Shown: positions 8,106-17,447 of the stretch, one piece after another
Layout: each line of letters starts with the position of its first letter
Numbering within the stretch: the first letter of the stretch is position 1
Assembly: GCF_003946265.1 (NCBI RefSeq)
Contig: NZ_RHNO01000007.1
Span: 1-64,000, forward strand
Source: Levilactobacillus yonginensis
GTDB taxonomy: Bacteria; Bacillota; Bacilli; Lactobacillales; Lactobacillaceae
Length of the DNA stretch: 64,000 nt
Reading direction: 5' to 3'
Program-made: the position numbers and the translations under genes
Notes under the pieces: model-generated
What the model saw: only the letters and a program-made list of their open reading frames with translations
Told to the model about the DNA's origin: nothing
Databases searched by the model: none

Positions 8106-9269
8106 TTAATGTGTCGCCCGGAACCGTTTCTGCCGGGCACTAATATTCATGACCGTTCCCATCACTAACGCTAAAGTCCAGGTACTGGACCCCCCGTAAC
8201 TGATGAATGGAAAAGTCACCCCGGTAATTGGTAGCATCCCAAGAACACCACCCAAGTTAAAAATCGATTGAATGGTCAAGTAGGTAGCTACCCCATAGCA
8301 AATCAGGGATTGGTACGTTGAATTACTGCGGATTCCGACTAACAGGGTCCGCAAAATCAAGATAAACAGTAGGGTCACGACAGCCAGTGCTGTAACGAGC
8401 CCCAACTCTTCCGTTAAAATTGCCATAATAAAATCGGTGTTCGGTTCAGGTAAGTACCCCGTTTTCTGAATACTGTTTCCCCAACCAACACCAAAGATGC
8501 CACCGTTACTCAACGCATAATAGGAATTGACTAATTGCTGGCCAACGCCCTGCGAATGAGCGAACGGGTGAACAAAGGCCACAATTCGTTGTAACTGGTA
8601 AACGTTCTTAGCAAAACCCATTTCGGAAATTTTGGTTAATAGCGGGAAAACGACCAGAACAACACCTAATAACGCCGCACCAAAAATTGACACGGACTTT
8701 TTGGTGCTGATACCACTCGCTAGCACCATTACAAAGATAATGGTGGCGTTGATGGTTGCCCCACCCAAATCGGGTTGCACCAGAATCAGGCCCACGATTC
8801 CCGCACAAATAGCTAGTGGCCAACGCATGGTCACCCACCATCCATACAACTCAATGTCATCCTGGCGTTGCGCAATGACGTTGGCTAGCCAAATAATCAC
8901 ATAAAATTTTACGAATTCAGCAGGTTGAATGCTGATGGGCCCCAGGTGGAACCACCCAGCCGCCCCATTAATGGTTTGCCCCATTACTAGCAAGAGTAAG
9001 AGTGACGCCAAAGCAACGTAACCAGCATACCGCAAAATGTTTTTATCACGGAGTTTATTAATGTTCAACATAATCATGAAGCTCACAATAATCAAACCCA
9101 TGATCACGTATATTGCTTGCTTGACCAGGTAACTCCCGGGACTCCCCCCGTTTTGCGAACCGATATCCGCACTCGCTGAGTACACCATGACGATACCCAA
9201 GACACTCAAAATGAGGTAAGGCACCACTAGCCAATAATCTAAATATTTTAACTTCTGCATACGATTCAT
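8106..9269 (-). CDS. ftsW: FtsW, septal peptidoglycan glycosyltransferase (SEDS)
   Basis: Polytopic membrane enzyme that polymerises lipid II at the septum together with a class B PBP. About 387 residues with ten hydrophobic spans; SEDS signatures are visible in QPAEFVKFYVIIWLANV, ILVQPDLGGATINATIIF and the C-terminal LLPITGVTFPFISYGGSS. ATG 9269 (MNRMQKLKYLDYW) or ATG 9260 are the plausible starts; the open frame runs upstream to 9380 but crosses the promoter and the typA terminator, so that extension is rejected. Position between typA and ylbG matches ylaO/ftsW of Bacillus. Confidence 0.93.
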   Translation of the reverse strand: MNRMQKLKYLDYWLVVPYLILSVLGIVMVYSASADIGSQNGGSPGSYLVKQAIYVIMGLIIVSFMIMLNINKLRDKNILRYAGYVALASLLLLLVMGQTINGAAGWFHLGPISIQPAEFVKFYVIIWLANVIAQRQDDIELYGWWVTMRWPLAICAGIVGLILVQPDLGGATINATIIFVMVLASGISTKKSVSIFGAALLGVVLVVFPLLTKISEMGFAKNVYQLQRIVAFVHPFAHSQGVGQQLVNSYYALSNGGIFGVGWGNSIQKTGYLPEPNTDFIMAILTEELGLVTALAVVTLLFILILRTLLVGIRSNSTYQSLICYGVATYLTIQSIFNLGGVLGMLPITGVTFPFISYGGSSTWTLALVMGTVMNISARQKRFRATH

Positions 9270-9312
9270 TCGCTCCAAGTCCACCGTCCAACGACGGCAA
9301 TCGAATGCTCTT

Positions 9313-9321
9313 ATTATAGCA
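9313..9321 (-). promoter_or_regulatory. ftsW promoter, extended -10
   Basis: On the minus strand TGC-TATAAT forms an extended -10 box. No good -35 hexamer is seen at normal spacing. It lies between the typA terminator and ftsW. Confidence 0.55.
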
Positions 9322-9343
9322 TAGCTGTTCGGGGTTCTGTCGA

Positions 9344-9389
9344 CAAAAAAACCGGCAAGACGCGTGGTTTGCCCACACACCTTGCCGGT
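9344..9389 (-). terminator. typA terminator
   Basis: On the minus strand ACCGGCAAG and CTTGCCGGT pair as a 9-bp stem (inner GTGG/CCAC pairing possible), followed by TTTTTTT. It lies 17 bases past the typA stop. Confidence 0.85.
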
Positions 9390-9405
9390 AAAGATTCATT
9401 TAAAT

Positions 9406-11256
9406 TTACTTTTTAGCCTTAGACGCAGTCCGGCGCTTCTTAGCAGCCTTTTCACGTTCACCAGTGTTCAAGATTTGCTTACGCAAACGAACGTGTTCTG
9501 GGGTAATTTCACAGTATTCATCTTCGTTGATGAATTCCAGTGATTCTTCCAGAGACATCTTCAATGGTGATTTAACCTTGGCAATATCTTCAGAACCGGC
9601 AGCCCGGACGTTGGTTTGGTTACGGCCACGCGTGATGTTGACAGAGATGTCATTGTCACGGCTGTTTTGACCCACAATCATACCTTCGTAGACTTCAGTA
9701 CCGGCATCAGTAAAGATAAGACCACGGTCTTGGACGGCCATGATTGCATACGTCGTAACCTTACCAGAGTTGATTGAAACCAAAGTCCCGTTGTGACGAC
9801 CAGGGTTCCAGTTCTTGATAACTGGCAAGTACTTAGCAAACGTATGGTTCATGATCCCGTATCCACGAGTTAATGACAAGAATTCAGTGGAGTAACCGAT
9901 CAACCCACGTGAAGGTGCCAAGAAAGTCAAACGCGTTTGACCGTTCCCAACAGCTTCCATGTTCTTCATTTCACCCTTACGTTGAGAAAGCGTGTCAATG
10001 ATTGAACCGGTATATTCGTCTGGCGTATCAATTTGAACGGATTCAAATGGTTCGCAACGAACGTTGTCCACGTTTCTGTAGATAACTTCTGGACGAGAAG
10101 CTTGCAATTCGTAACCTTCACGACGCATCGTTTCGATCAAGATGGACAAGTGAAGTTCACCACGACCGGAAACGACCCAGGCACCAGGATTGTCGGTGTC
10201 GTCAACTCGCAAGGAAACGTCGGTATGCAATTCACGCTTCAGACGTTCTTCGATTTGACGAGACGTCACAAACTTACCTTCACGACCAGCAAATGGTGAG
10301 TCGTTAGTCCGGAAAGTCATTTGCAGCGTTGGTTCGTCAATCCGTAAGATTGGTAGTGGTTCCAACGTATCAGGGGCCACAACTGTTTCCCCAACGTTGA
10401 TTTCATCCATACCAGAAACGGCAATCAAGTCACCAGCTTGGGCTTCGTTGATTTCCAAACGCTTCAAACCGAAGAAACCAAATAACTTGGTAACCCGGAA
10501 GTTTTGCTTAGTACCATCAAGCTTCATAACAGTAACACTGTCGCCGACTTTAACCTTCCCACGGAAGATCCGGCCAATCCCGATACGACCAACGAAATCG
10601 TTGTAGTCCAACATGGCAACTTGGAACTGTAAAGGTTCGTCAGTGTTGTCAATTGGTGCTGGGATGTGCTTGATGATTGTGTCAAAGACAGGCTTCATCG
10701 TGTGTTCTTGTGCTGAGATTTCTGGTTCATAACTAGAAGTCCCATTCATAGCAGATGCGTAAACCACTGGGAAGTCCAGTTGGTCTTCGTCAGCACCCAA
10801 TTCGATGAAGAGGTCTAAGACTTCGTCAACAACTTCGGATGGACGGGCACCTTCACGGTCAACTTTGTTGATGACCACGATAGGTGTTAAGTGTTGATCC
10901 AAGGCCTTCTTCAAAACGAAACGGGTCTGTGGCATCGTACCTTCATAGGCATCGACAACCAGCAAAACGCCGTCGACCATGCGCATGATCCGTTCAACTT
11001 CACCACCAAAATCGGCATGTCCTGGGGTATCCAAGATGTTGATTTGCTTGTCGCCGTAACGAACAGCGGTGTTCTTGGACAGGATCGTGATGCCCCGTTC
11101 CTTTTCGATTGCGTTAGTATCCATGGCACGGTCGTCAATGGCCGTGTGTTCGTCTAACGTGTCGGATTGTTTAAGCATTTCGTTAACCAGAGTCGTCTTC
11201 CCGTGGTCAACGTGGGCAATGATGGCAATGTTGCGGATATCATCTCTGAATTTCAA
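9406..11256 (-). CDS. typA: ribosome-associated GTPase BipA/TypA
   Basis: Translational GTPase needed for 50S assembly and growth under stress or low temperature. The 616-residue protein has G1 [11 protein letters not shown]3 [16 protein letters not shown]4 NKVDR, the EF-G-like domains II, III and V, and the BipA C-terminal domain with [22 protein letters not shown]. Ends with a basic tail ([14 protein letters not shown]). Start [15 protein letters not shown] is standard for the family. Single-gene unit between suhB and ftsW. Confidence 0.97.
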   Translation of the reverse strand: MKFRDDIRNIAIIAHVDHGKTTLVNEMLKQSDTLDEHTAIDDRAMDTNAIEKERGITILSKNTAVRYGDKQINILDTPGHADFGGEVERIMRMVDGVLLVVDAYEGTMPQTRFVLKKALDQHLTPIVVINKVDREGARPSEVVDEVLDLFIELGADEDQLDFPVVYASAMNGTSSYEPEISAQEHTMKPVFDTIIKHIPAPIDNTDEPLQFQVAMLDYNDFVGRIGIGRIFRGKVKVGDSVTVMKLDGTKQNFRVTKLFGFFGLKRLEINEAQAGDLIAVSGMDEINVGETVVAPDTLEPLPILRIDEPTLQMTFRTNDSPFAGREGKFVTSRQIEERLKRELHTDVSLRVDDTDNPGAWVVSGRGELHLSILIETMRREGYELQASRPEVIYRNVDNVRCEPFESVQIDTPDEYTGSIIDTLSQRKGEMKNMEAVGNGQTRLTFLAPSRGLIGYSTEFLSLTRGYGIMNHTFAKYLPVIKNWNPGRHNGTLVSINSGKVTTYAIMAVQDRGLIFTDAGTEVYEGMIVGQNSRDNDISVNITRGRNQTNVRAAGSEDIAKVKSPLKMSLEESLEFINEDEYCEITPEHVRLRKQILNTGEREKAAKKRRTASKAKK

Positions 11257-11373
11257 GTGTATTTCTTCCTTTCATGCTTGTTGAATTAGATGGATCACGG
11301 CATGCTTACGTCTGTAAGTACGCTTTATTGTAGCGTCAATAGCCGGTAAAGTCCATCCGTACTGACCGGTCGC

Positions 11374-11400
11374 ATAAAAAAACTGTGACAGTGTCACAGT
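11374..11400 (-). terminator. suhB-like gene terminator overlapping the stop codon
   Basis: On the minus strand ACTGTGACA and TGTCACAGT form a near-perfect palindrome followed by TTTTTTT. The TGA stop (11394-11396) of the phosphatase lies inside the stem. Confidence 0.8.
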
Positions 11401-12185
11401 GAGACGTCATCTTCTTCAATTTGGAGAATATCACGTTGCGCTTTTTCCGTCGCTACTAGTACAAGGTTAGATGATAGCATATTCAGTGGTTTCCCGTCAA
11501 TAGCAGACACCCGGACGCCCAACGTGTTCAACAAAATTTGACCGGCTGCAATATCCCATGGTTTGAGGTGGGAAATGTACCCCAGCGTTTTACCACGCAT
11601 GATATTAATCATTTCAATACCGGCACTGCCGTAGACCCGCATCCCCGCGCTAACGTGGATGATTTTGTGCATTTGAGCCACGTCGTGAATCACTAAGGGA
11701 CCACTGGCACCAATCAGCCCGTCAGCTAAAGCCAAGTTAGCTGGCGCACTGAGCTTTTCATCATTGGCCCAGACGCCACCAAGCTGCGGCCCGCCATAGT
11801 ACAGGACATCATTCATTACATCATCAATGTACCCCAGCTGCCCCACACCATCCTGATAGATACCAATCATAATGGCAAAATTATCTCGTTGCTTGACGAA
11901 ATTCATGGTGCCATCAATGGGATCGACAATCCACACGCGACCATCTAAACTCTTCAAGTCATCGCCGAATCCTTCTTCTCCTAGGATATGGGCCGTTGGG
12001 TCGATTCGTCGAATACCTGCAATTAAAAATTGCTCGTTGGCTTTATCAACGTTAGTGACCAAATCTTTGCGATTCGTTTTTTCATTGACCGTCAGTGGGT
12101 CCGTCATCTTTTCTAAGACGTTAGCCCGTGCTTCCTTAATTAACGCCGTAACCTCATCGTTCAGCCGTTGCCAATCCTGACTCAT
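11394..12185 (-). CDS. suhB: inositol monophosphatase family protein
   Basis: Metal-dependent sugar/inositol phosphatase fold. The 263-residue protein carries the FIG superfamily metal motifs GEEGF (about residue 73) and WIVDPIDGTMNFV (about residue 84), and the C-terminal LKPWDIAAGQILLNTLG motif. It starts MSQDWQRLNDEVTALI directly at the UPF0223 stop. Substrate cannot be told from sequence; related lactobacilli annotate it as myo-inositol-1(or 4)-monophosphatase, while E. coli SuhB also acts in rRNA transcription. Last gene of a three-gene unit. Confidence 0.88.
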   Translation of the reverse strand: MSQDWQRLNDEVTALIKEARANVLEKMTDPLTVNEKTNRKDLVTNVDKANEQFLIAGIRRIDPTAHILGEEGFGDDLKSLDGRVWIVDPIDGTMNFVKQRDNFAIMIGIYQDGVGQLGYIDDVMNDVLYYGGPQLGGVWANDEKLSAPANLALADGLIGASGPLVIHDVAQMHKIIHVSAGMRVYGSAGIEMINIMRGKTLGYISHLKPWDIAAGQILLNTLGVRVSAIDGKPLNMLSSNLVLVATEKAQRDILQIEEDDVSL

Positions 12186-12478
12186 TATTTCGCCGTCCCC
12201 TTCATTTTGATTTGTCCGCTCGTCTGTCGCGCCAACTTCATTGTCCGGTAAATACTGTAACCTGACGCAGTCTCAAAAGCCTTGTCCAGCTGTTTTTCCT
12301 CAAATTTCTGTGGGACAACCTGTTGAAAATCCCGGTAAGCCGTCAATAAATCAGCACTGGCCACGCCCTGACTCTGTTCGTAGGCATCTTCTACCCGTTG
12401 ATAAAGCGTGGTAACGGCCACAATGTCGGTCGTCGACCAGTCCGGCTGTAAGGGGTATTCATAATTATTGGGTTCCAT
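12185..12478 (-). CDS. UPF0223 family protein (YktA-like)
   Basis: Conserved small protein of unknown function. The 97 residues start MEPNNYEYPLQPDWSTTDIVAVTTLYQRVEDAYEQSQGV and contain the FxxVVPQKFEEKQLDKAFETASGYSIYRTMK core of the UPF0223 family. No membrane segment or catalytic motif. It overlaps suhB by one base and follows the LDH-like gene by three bases; the pdh-UPF0223-suhB order resembles the Bacillus yktA-yktC region. Confidence 0.85.
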   Translation of the reverse strand: MEPNNYEYPLQPDWSTTDIVAVTTLYQRVEDAYEQSQGVASADLLTAYRDFQQVVPQKFEEKQLDKAFETASGYSIYRTMKLARQTSGQIKMKGTAK

Positions 12479-12481
12479 ACT

Positions 12482-13390
12482 TTAGTTTCGTCCCTCCGTT
12501 TGGTGACTCTCAATTTCTTGAATTTGGTCACGTAATCCTTGAATCTGTTCATCATAGGCCTGCTGTTCGTCTTCGGACAGAACCAGATTAGTCAAATGTT
12601 TAACGCCACTGGTATTTACCAGGACCGGCGTTGCAGCCGCATATACTGGTTTCTCAGCCTGAATATTGCTGACTGCCACAATGAGTGGTTGCTCGGCTAA
12701 CACACCCCTTAGCAGGCGAATAAGCCCCATAAAACGCAAGGTAACTTGCTGCTCCATTGCCTCACGGTGTAACCAGGTAGCCATTTTGCTCAAATCTTCT
12801 GCACTAAATCCAGCATCTTCATTGGCTAAATACATCAAAATGGGTGCCGGACCTACGTACGTTCTACTCCAAGCCACGATTGGATCCACGGCCGTTCCAA
12901 CGACAGCGGCCTGAATGGCGGTAGCGCCGACGCCGAGTCGTTCAGCCAACCGATATGTCAGTAACCGGGTCAGTGGGTAGGTTCCCAAGCCCCAAATTTG
13001 ATTAGGCTGCAAACCGGATAACTTCCAGGCAAAGTACGTCATCAATTCATCTTGAGCCCCACAGAAGATTAATTGGCCCTTAAACCCGTTCTCCACAATT
13101 CTATTCATCAACACGCGCAGTTCAGCTACGGAAGTCGTAGCCTCGGTCTCAGCTTCATATCGGTCCAAAACGACCAACCAAGTGGCCTGACCGTAATCCG
13201 CAGCCGTTCCAACCCGTACGCTCAGATGCGGACAGATGGCGCTGGCCACCACGAGCGGCTGATAACGTGGCGTATCGTCAGTCGTATTCGGCATCACAAC
13301 CACATCCAACGGCAGGTCAGTGATCAACAACTGCTGAATCAATTGACTGGCCTCTTCATAGTTCCCTTGAATCATTAAAATCGGCTTCAT
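12482..13390 (-). CDS. lactate/malate-dehydrogenase-fold protein lacking the catalytic His
   Basis: About 302 residues with the length and layout of the LDH/MDH family: an N-terminal beta-alpha-beta start (MKPILMIQGNYEEASQLIQQLL) where the usual GxGxxG is degenerate, a central GLGTYPLTRLLTYRLAERLGVGATAIQAAVVG resembling the G-T-x-LD-x-x-R segment, and then GTAVDPIVAW where active LDHs have the G-E-H-G catalytic histidine. It therefore looks like an inactive or repurposed paralogue. ATG 13390 is preceded by GGGAGGG; the open frame reaches 13423 but overlaps the -10 region. First gene of the unit with UPF0223 and suhB. Confidence 0.65.
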   Translation of the reverse strand: MKPILMIQGNYEEASQLIQQLLITDLPLDVVVMPNTTDDTPRYQPLVVASAICPHLSVRVGTAADYGQATWLVVLDRYEAETEATTSVAELRVLMNRIVENGFKGQLIFCGAQDELMTYFAWKLSGLQPNQIWGLGTYPLTRLLTYRLAERLGVGATAIQAAVVGTAVDPIVAWSRTYVGPAPILMYLANEDAGFSAEDLSKMATWLHREAMEQQVTLRFMGLIRLLRGVLAEQPLIVAVSNIQAEKPVYAAATPVLVNTSGVKHLTNLVLSEDEQQAYDEQIQGLRDQIQEIESHQTEGRN

Positions 13391-13429
13391 GGTGACCCTC
13401 CCTTTTGACGAAAATGTAAACATGATTCC

Positions 13430-13457
13430 ATTATAAGTGAACCTACCGGGATAGCAA
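13430..13457 (-). promoter_or_regulatory. promoter of the LDH-like/UPF0223/suhB unit
   Basis: TTGCTA (13452-13457) and TATAAT (13430-13435) on the minus strand with a 16-base spacer, about 40 bases upstream of the ATG. Confidence 0.65.
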
Positions 13458-13576
13458 GTTGTTACGCCTATTTTGCCAAAGTGCTTAGCGGTAATGACAG
13501 GACGCCCCTCTCACAACGACTACTCATGTACGGATGCACAACAACTGCTCACCTGTATTGAAAAACCAAATGAACA

Positions 13577-13614
13577 CACGAAAAAGGACCACCATCTCTG
13601 GCAGTCCTTTTGTA
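13577..13614 (-). terminator. pdh operon terminator
   Basis: On the minus strand AAAAGGAC and GTCCTTTTT pair around an inner CCA/TGG hairpin, ending in a T-run. It lies about 25 bases past the pdhD stop. Confidence 0.75.
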
Positions 13615-13638
13615 ACACATGTTTGTTTACCAAGAATC

Positions 13639-15066
13639 TTAGACGTGGGTTGGCAGACCCATAGCAATATCAGCAGATTCCTGAATAGGTTCGTTCAACG
13701 TTGGGTGTGGGTGAATGGTCAAAGCAACGTCTTCAACGTTCATGCCGTCGTTAACGATGATTGACATTTCACCAGCCATCGTGCTGGCTTCAAAGCCAAC
13801 CGCTTCGGCACCAACAACGTTCTTGTTGTCGTCATCCGTGTAGATGAGACGGAAGAAGCCATCTGGCGCATCCAATGAAACGGCACGGGCGTTCCCAGCA
13901 AATGGGAACTTAGCCGTCTTGACCTTGATACCCTTGTCCTTGGCAGCAGCTTCACTGTAACCAACAGTTGCAATTTCAGGGTCAGAGAAGCAAACAGCTG
14001 GAACACTTAACCAGTCATTAGCAGTCTTTTCACCAGAGATAGCACCGGCAGCAGTCTTAGCTTCAGCAAAGGCCTTGTGAGCCAATGCAGCACCAGGAAC
14101 AACGTCACCAACAGCCCAGATGTGTTCTGAGGCCGTCCGACCTTGGTTATCAACTTCGATCAAACCACGATCGTTCAACTTAACCTTGGTGTATTCAAGA
14201 CCCAAGGTATCAGTGTTAGGCTTACGTCCAACGGTGACCATGCAGTAGTCAGCCTTGATCGTCGTTTCCTTGCCATCTACGGCATAGGTAACGCTAACAC
14301 TCTTGTCATCCTGTTCGGACTTCTTAGCCATCGCATTCGTGATGACGTCGACGCCCTTCTTCTTAAGCTTCTTAAGAACAACGGAAACCATGTCCTTAGC
14401 AAAGTTAGGCAGAATTGACTTCGTTCCTTCAATGATCGTTACGTGAGCGCCCAAGCTAGCGTATGCACCAGCAAGTTCAGTCCCAACGTATCCACCACCG
14501 ATAACAACGAATTCCTTAGGGATTTCAGGCAAGTTCAAGCCACCAGTTGAGTCCACGACCCGGCCTTCAAATTTGAAGTTAGGAATCTGGATTGGGTGAC
14601 TCCCGGTTGCAATAATCAAGTTATTGTATTCGAAAGTCTGACCCGTATCGGTTGACATGAATTGCTTTTCACCCGTAGGCATAACCCGAAGTTGGGTGTC
14701 GCTCAAGAAGACAGCTTCACCGTTAACAACGTCAACGTGATGCTTCTTCATTAACATTTGGACACCACTGGTCATCCGGTCAACAACCTTGGTTTGTTTC
14801 CATTCCTGGGTCTTCTTGAAGTCGATGGTAGCTGACTTCGTTGAGATGCCGTAGGTTGAGCCGTCTTCAGCTTGTTCCAAACGGTGACCCGCTTGAATTA
14901 AGGCTTTGGAAGGAACACAGCCAACGTTCAGACATACCCCACCAAGGGTATCGGACTTTTCAATTAAAGTAACCTTTTGACCTAATTCAGAAGCCCGGAT
15001 AGCGGCAACATATCCGCCGGGGCCGGCACCAATGATGACGGTGTCCTTTTTTTCAACATCTGCCAT
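13639..15066 (-). CDS. pdhD: dihydrolipoamide dehydrogenase (E3)
   Basis: Flavoprotein that reoxidises lipoyl groups of the pyruvate dehydrogenase complex using NAD. About 475 residues: FAD site VIIGAGPGGYVAAIRASELG, redox disulphide GGVCLNVGCVPSKAL, NAD site VVIGGGYVGTELAGAYASLG, and the C-terminal His-Glu pair in IHPHPTLNEP. ATG 15066 (MADVEKKDTV) is used; ATG 15078 overlaps the pdhC stop as ATGA but has no ribosome site of its own. Last gene of pdhABCD. Confidence 0.96.
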   Translation of the reverse strand: MADVEKKDTVIIGAGPGGYVAAIRASELGQKVTLIEKSDTLGGVCLNVGCVPSKALIQAGHRLEQAEDGSTYGISTKSATIDFKKTQEWKQTKVVDRMTSGVQMLMKKHHVDVVNGEAVFLSDTQLRVMPTGEKQFMSTDTGQTFEYNNLIIATGSHPIQIPNFKFEGRVVDSTGGLNLPEIPKEFVVIGGGYVGTELAGAYASLGAHVTIIEGTKSILPNFAKDMVSVVLKKLKKKGVDVITNAMAKKSEQDDKSVSVTYAVDGKETTIKADYCMVTVGRKPNTDTLGLEYTKVKLNDRGLIEVDNQGRTASEHIWAVGDVVPGAALAHKAFAEAKTAAGAISGEKTANDWLSVPAVCFSDPEIATVGYSEAAAKDKGIKVKTAKFPFAGNARAVSLDAPDGFFRLIYTDDDNKNVVGAEAVGFEASTMAGEMSIIVNDGMNVEDVALTIHPHPTLNEPIQESADIAMGLPTHV

Positions 15067-15074
15067 ACTTTCTG

Positions 15075-16391
15075 TCATCCTTCCATTAACAGCATTTCTG
15101 GATCATGCAGCAATGCTTTGAATTTGTTTAAAACGTTTTGAGCTAAGGCACCATCGATTAAACGGTGATCGTAACTCAGGGAAATCTTCAGCATCCGACC
15201 AACTGCGATGTCGCCATCTTCGTTGACGTAAGGTGCTTTTTCAATCCGGCCAACACCCAATATAGCAACTTCAGGTTGGTTGATAACTGGTGTAAACCAG
15301 CCACCACCGATTGACCCAACGTTACTGATGGTGATTGAACCACCGGACATTGAAGCTGGACTCAACTTGTTGTCGTAAGCAGCTTGTGAGTTTTCAGAGA
15401 TTTCCTTAGCGATTTCAAACATACCCTTGGAATCAGCTGCCTTGATGTTTGGTACGTAAAGACCATCATCAGTGTTGGTAGCGATACCAATATTGTAGTA
15501 GTGCTTGTAAACGATTTCTTGAGTCGTATCGTCAATAGACGCGTTCAATTCAGGGAATTCCTTCATAACGGCAACCAAAGCCTTAACCATGTATGGCAAG
15601 AAGGTCAAATGGATACCCTTGTCAGCAGCGGCTTCCTTGTACTTCTTACGGTTAGCCATCAGAGCTGAAACTTCAACTTCATCAAATGAAGTTACATGAG
15701 GAGCAATGTCTTTAGAAGTCCGCATGCTCTTGGCAATAATCTTCCGCATTGGTGACATTGGTTCACGAGTTTCCAGATCTGGATTGTCAGACTTCCAAGG
15801 CTTGATAGCTTGACCCGCAGTAGCTTTGCCAGCTGCTGGAGCAGCGGCTGCTGGTGCGGCAGCTTCAGCAGGTGCGGCAGCACCGTTAAAGTTATCGATA
15901 TCAGCCTTCAGAATTTGGCCATGGTTCCCGGTTGGGGCAACCTGGGTAATGTCGACACCTTTGTCACGGGCATATTGCCGAACAGAAGGCATTGCCATAA
16001 CCAACTTGTTAGGATCTGAAGCAGCTGGAACACCGGTTGGTGCGGCAGCTGGAGCTGGGGCAGCATCTGCGGCTGGAGCAGCTTCTTCAGCGGGTGCGGC
16101 TTCTTCTGCAGGAGCAGCATCAGCAGCGCCACCTAAGTCAGCAGGTGTATCTGAACCGTCATCAATAACAATCAGTGGATCACCGATTTCAACGGTGTCC
16201 CCTTCTTGTGCAACAATTTTTGAAATCGTGCCATCAACGGGTGATGGTAATTCTGAAACAGACTTATCGTTTTGGATTTCGACTAACGTGTCGTCTTCCT
16301 TAACTGCGTCTCCTTCTTTAACAAGCCATGAAGAAATTTCGCCTTCGGCCATCCCTTCACCAAGCTCTGGGAGTTTGAACGTATAAGCCAT
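15075..16391 (-). CDS. pdhC: dihydrolipoyl acetyltransferase (E2)
   Basis: Core of the pyruvate dehydrogenase complex; transfers acetyl from lipoamide to CoA. The 438-residue protein has one lipoyl domain (residues 1-78; lipoyl Lys in [14 protein letters not shown]), an Ala/Pro/Glu-rich flexible linker, a peripheral-subunit-binding domain ([25 protein letters not shown]), a second Ala/Pro linker and the catalytic domain with [12 protein letters not shown] near the C-terminus. Single-lipoyl architecture is usual for lactobacilli. A large antisense open frame here only mirrors the Ala-rich linker. Confidence 0.96.
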   Translation of the reverse strand: MAYTFKLPELGEGMAEGEISSWLVKEGDAVKEDDTLVEIQNDKSVSELPSPVDGTISKIVAQEGDTVEIGDPLIVIDDGSDTPADLGGAADAAPAEEAAPAEEAAPAADAAPAPAAAPTGVPAASDPNKLVMAMPSVRQYARDKGVDITQVAPTGNHGQILKADIDNFNGAAAPAEAAAPAAAAPAAGKATAGQAIKPWKSDNPDLETREPMSPMRKIIAKSMRTSKDIAPHVTSFDEVEVSALMANRKKYKEAAADKGIHLTFLPYMVKALVAVMKEFPELNASIDDTTQEIVYKHYYNIGIATNTDDGLYVPNIKAADSKGMFEIAKEISENSQAAYDNKLSPASMSGGSITISNVGSIGGGWFTPVINQPEVAILGVGRIEKAPYVNEDGDIAVGRMLKISLSYDHRLIDGALAQNVLNKFKALLHDPEMLLMEG

Positions 16392-16467
16392 GGGAAAACT
16401 TCCTTTCTATCTCCTAATGCAGGATGTCTCCCACATTGTTTTTTGTGTTTTTTAAGTTAAGTTTAAA

Positions 16468-17445
16468 TTAGTAGTTGAAAATTTCGCGAGCCTTAGCTTC
16501 GATATCGTCTGAGTTTGGAATCCAGTCGTTTTCAGCTTGGGCAAATGGGTAAACACTATCTGGGGCAGCAACCCGGCCGATAGGTGCATCCAAGGACATG
16601 ATCTTTTCTTCAGCAATGTCAGATGCAACGACTGCACCAACACCAGCCATCCGTTGTGCTTCTTGGACGATAACGACCTTGTGAGTCTTATCAACGGAAG
16701 CAAAGATGGTATCCGTGTCAATTGGAGACAGTGAACGCAAGTCAATAACTTCGGCAGAAATGTTGTCTTTTGCCAGAGCATCAGCAGCAGTCAAAGCTTC
16801 GTTAACTTCAGCACTGTAGGCAACGATAGTGATATCAGTACCTTCGCGAACAACCTTAGCGGAGTCCAATGGAACAGTGTACTTTTCATCTGGAACTTCA
16901 TCCTTCATTGAACGGTAAAGTTTCAAGTTTTCCATGAACAGAACTGGGTCATCACTTTCAACAGCGGAGATAACTAAGCCCTTAGCATCGTATGGGTTAG
17001 ATGGGGTAACAACCCGCAGCCCAGGAGTGCTAGTGAAGTAGTTTTCCAAGTTGTCGGCATGCATTTCAGCGGTATGAGTCCCACCACCAAATGGTGTCCG
17101 TACAGTAACAGGGAAGTTCTTTTGTCCACCAAACCGGTAGTGATCACGAGCCAATTGGCCAACAATCCCATCCATTGCTTCGAAAGTGAAGCCCATGAAT
17201 TGGATTTCTGGAATTGGACGCCAGCCAGTTAAGGATAAACCAATAGCTAAACCAAGAATCCCAGATTCAGCTAATGGCGTATCGAATACCCGGTCTTCAC
17301 CGTACTTGTCTTGCAAGTCAACAGTCGTCCGGAACACACCACCGTTTTTACCAACGTCTTCACCGAAGATCAGGGTCTTAGGATCGTCGCCTAAGACTTG
17401 ATCCAATCCGGAAGTGATCGCTTTGATATACGTCATTTTAGCCAT
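16468..17445 (-). CDS. pdhB: pyruvate dehydrogenase E1 beta subunit
   Basis: Second half of the thiamine-diphosphate-dependent pyruvate decarboxylase component. The 325-residue product begins MAKMTYIKAITSGLDQVLGDDPKTLIFGEDVGKNGGVFR and has FDTPLAESGILGLAIGLS and the C-terminal RVAAPDSVYPFAQAENDWIPN region, all standard for E1 beta. It follows pdhA by three bases and precedes pdhC by about 75 bases. Confidence 0.96.
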   Translation of the reverse strand: MAKMTYIKAITSGLDQVLGDDPKTLIFGEDVGKNGGVFRTTVDLQDKYGEDRVFDTPLAESGILGLAIGLSLTGWRPIPEIQFMGFTFEAMDGIVGQLARDHYRFGGQKNFPVTVRTPFGGGTHTAEMHADNLENYFTSTPGLRVVTPSNPYDAKGLVISAVESDDPVLFMENLKLYRSMKDEVPDEKYTVPLDSAKVVREGTDITIVAYSAEVNEALTAADALAKDNISAEVIDLRSLSPIDTDTIFASVDKTHKVVIVQEAQRMAGVGAVVASDIAEEKIMSLDAPIGRVAAPDSVYPFAQAENDWIPNSDDIEAKAREIFNY

Positions 17446-17447
17446 GA

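Noticed and set aside
15826-16386. 186-codon plus-strand open frame rich in Ala/Gly/Ser
   Set aside because: It is antisense to the Ala/Pro-rich linkers of pdhC; its composition is fully explained by the reverse complement of those repeats and it has no ribosome site.
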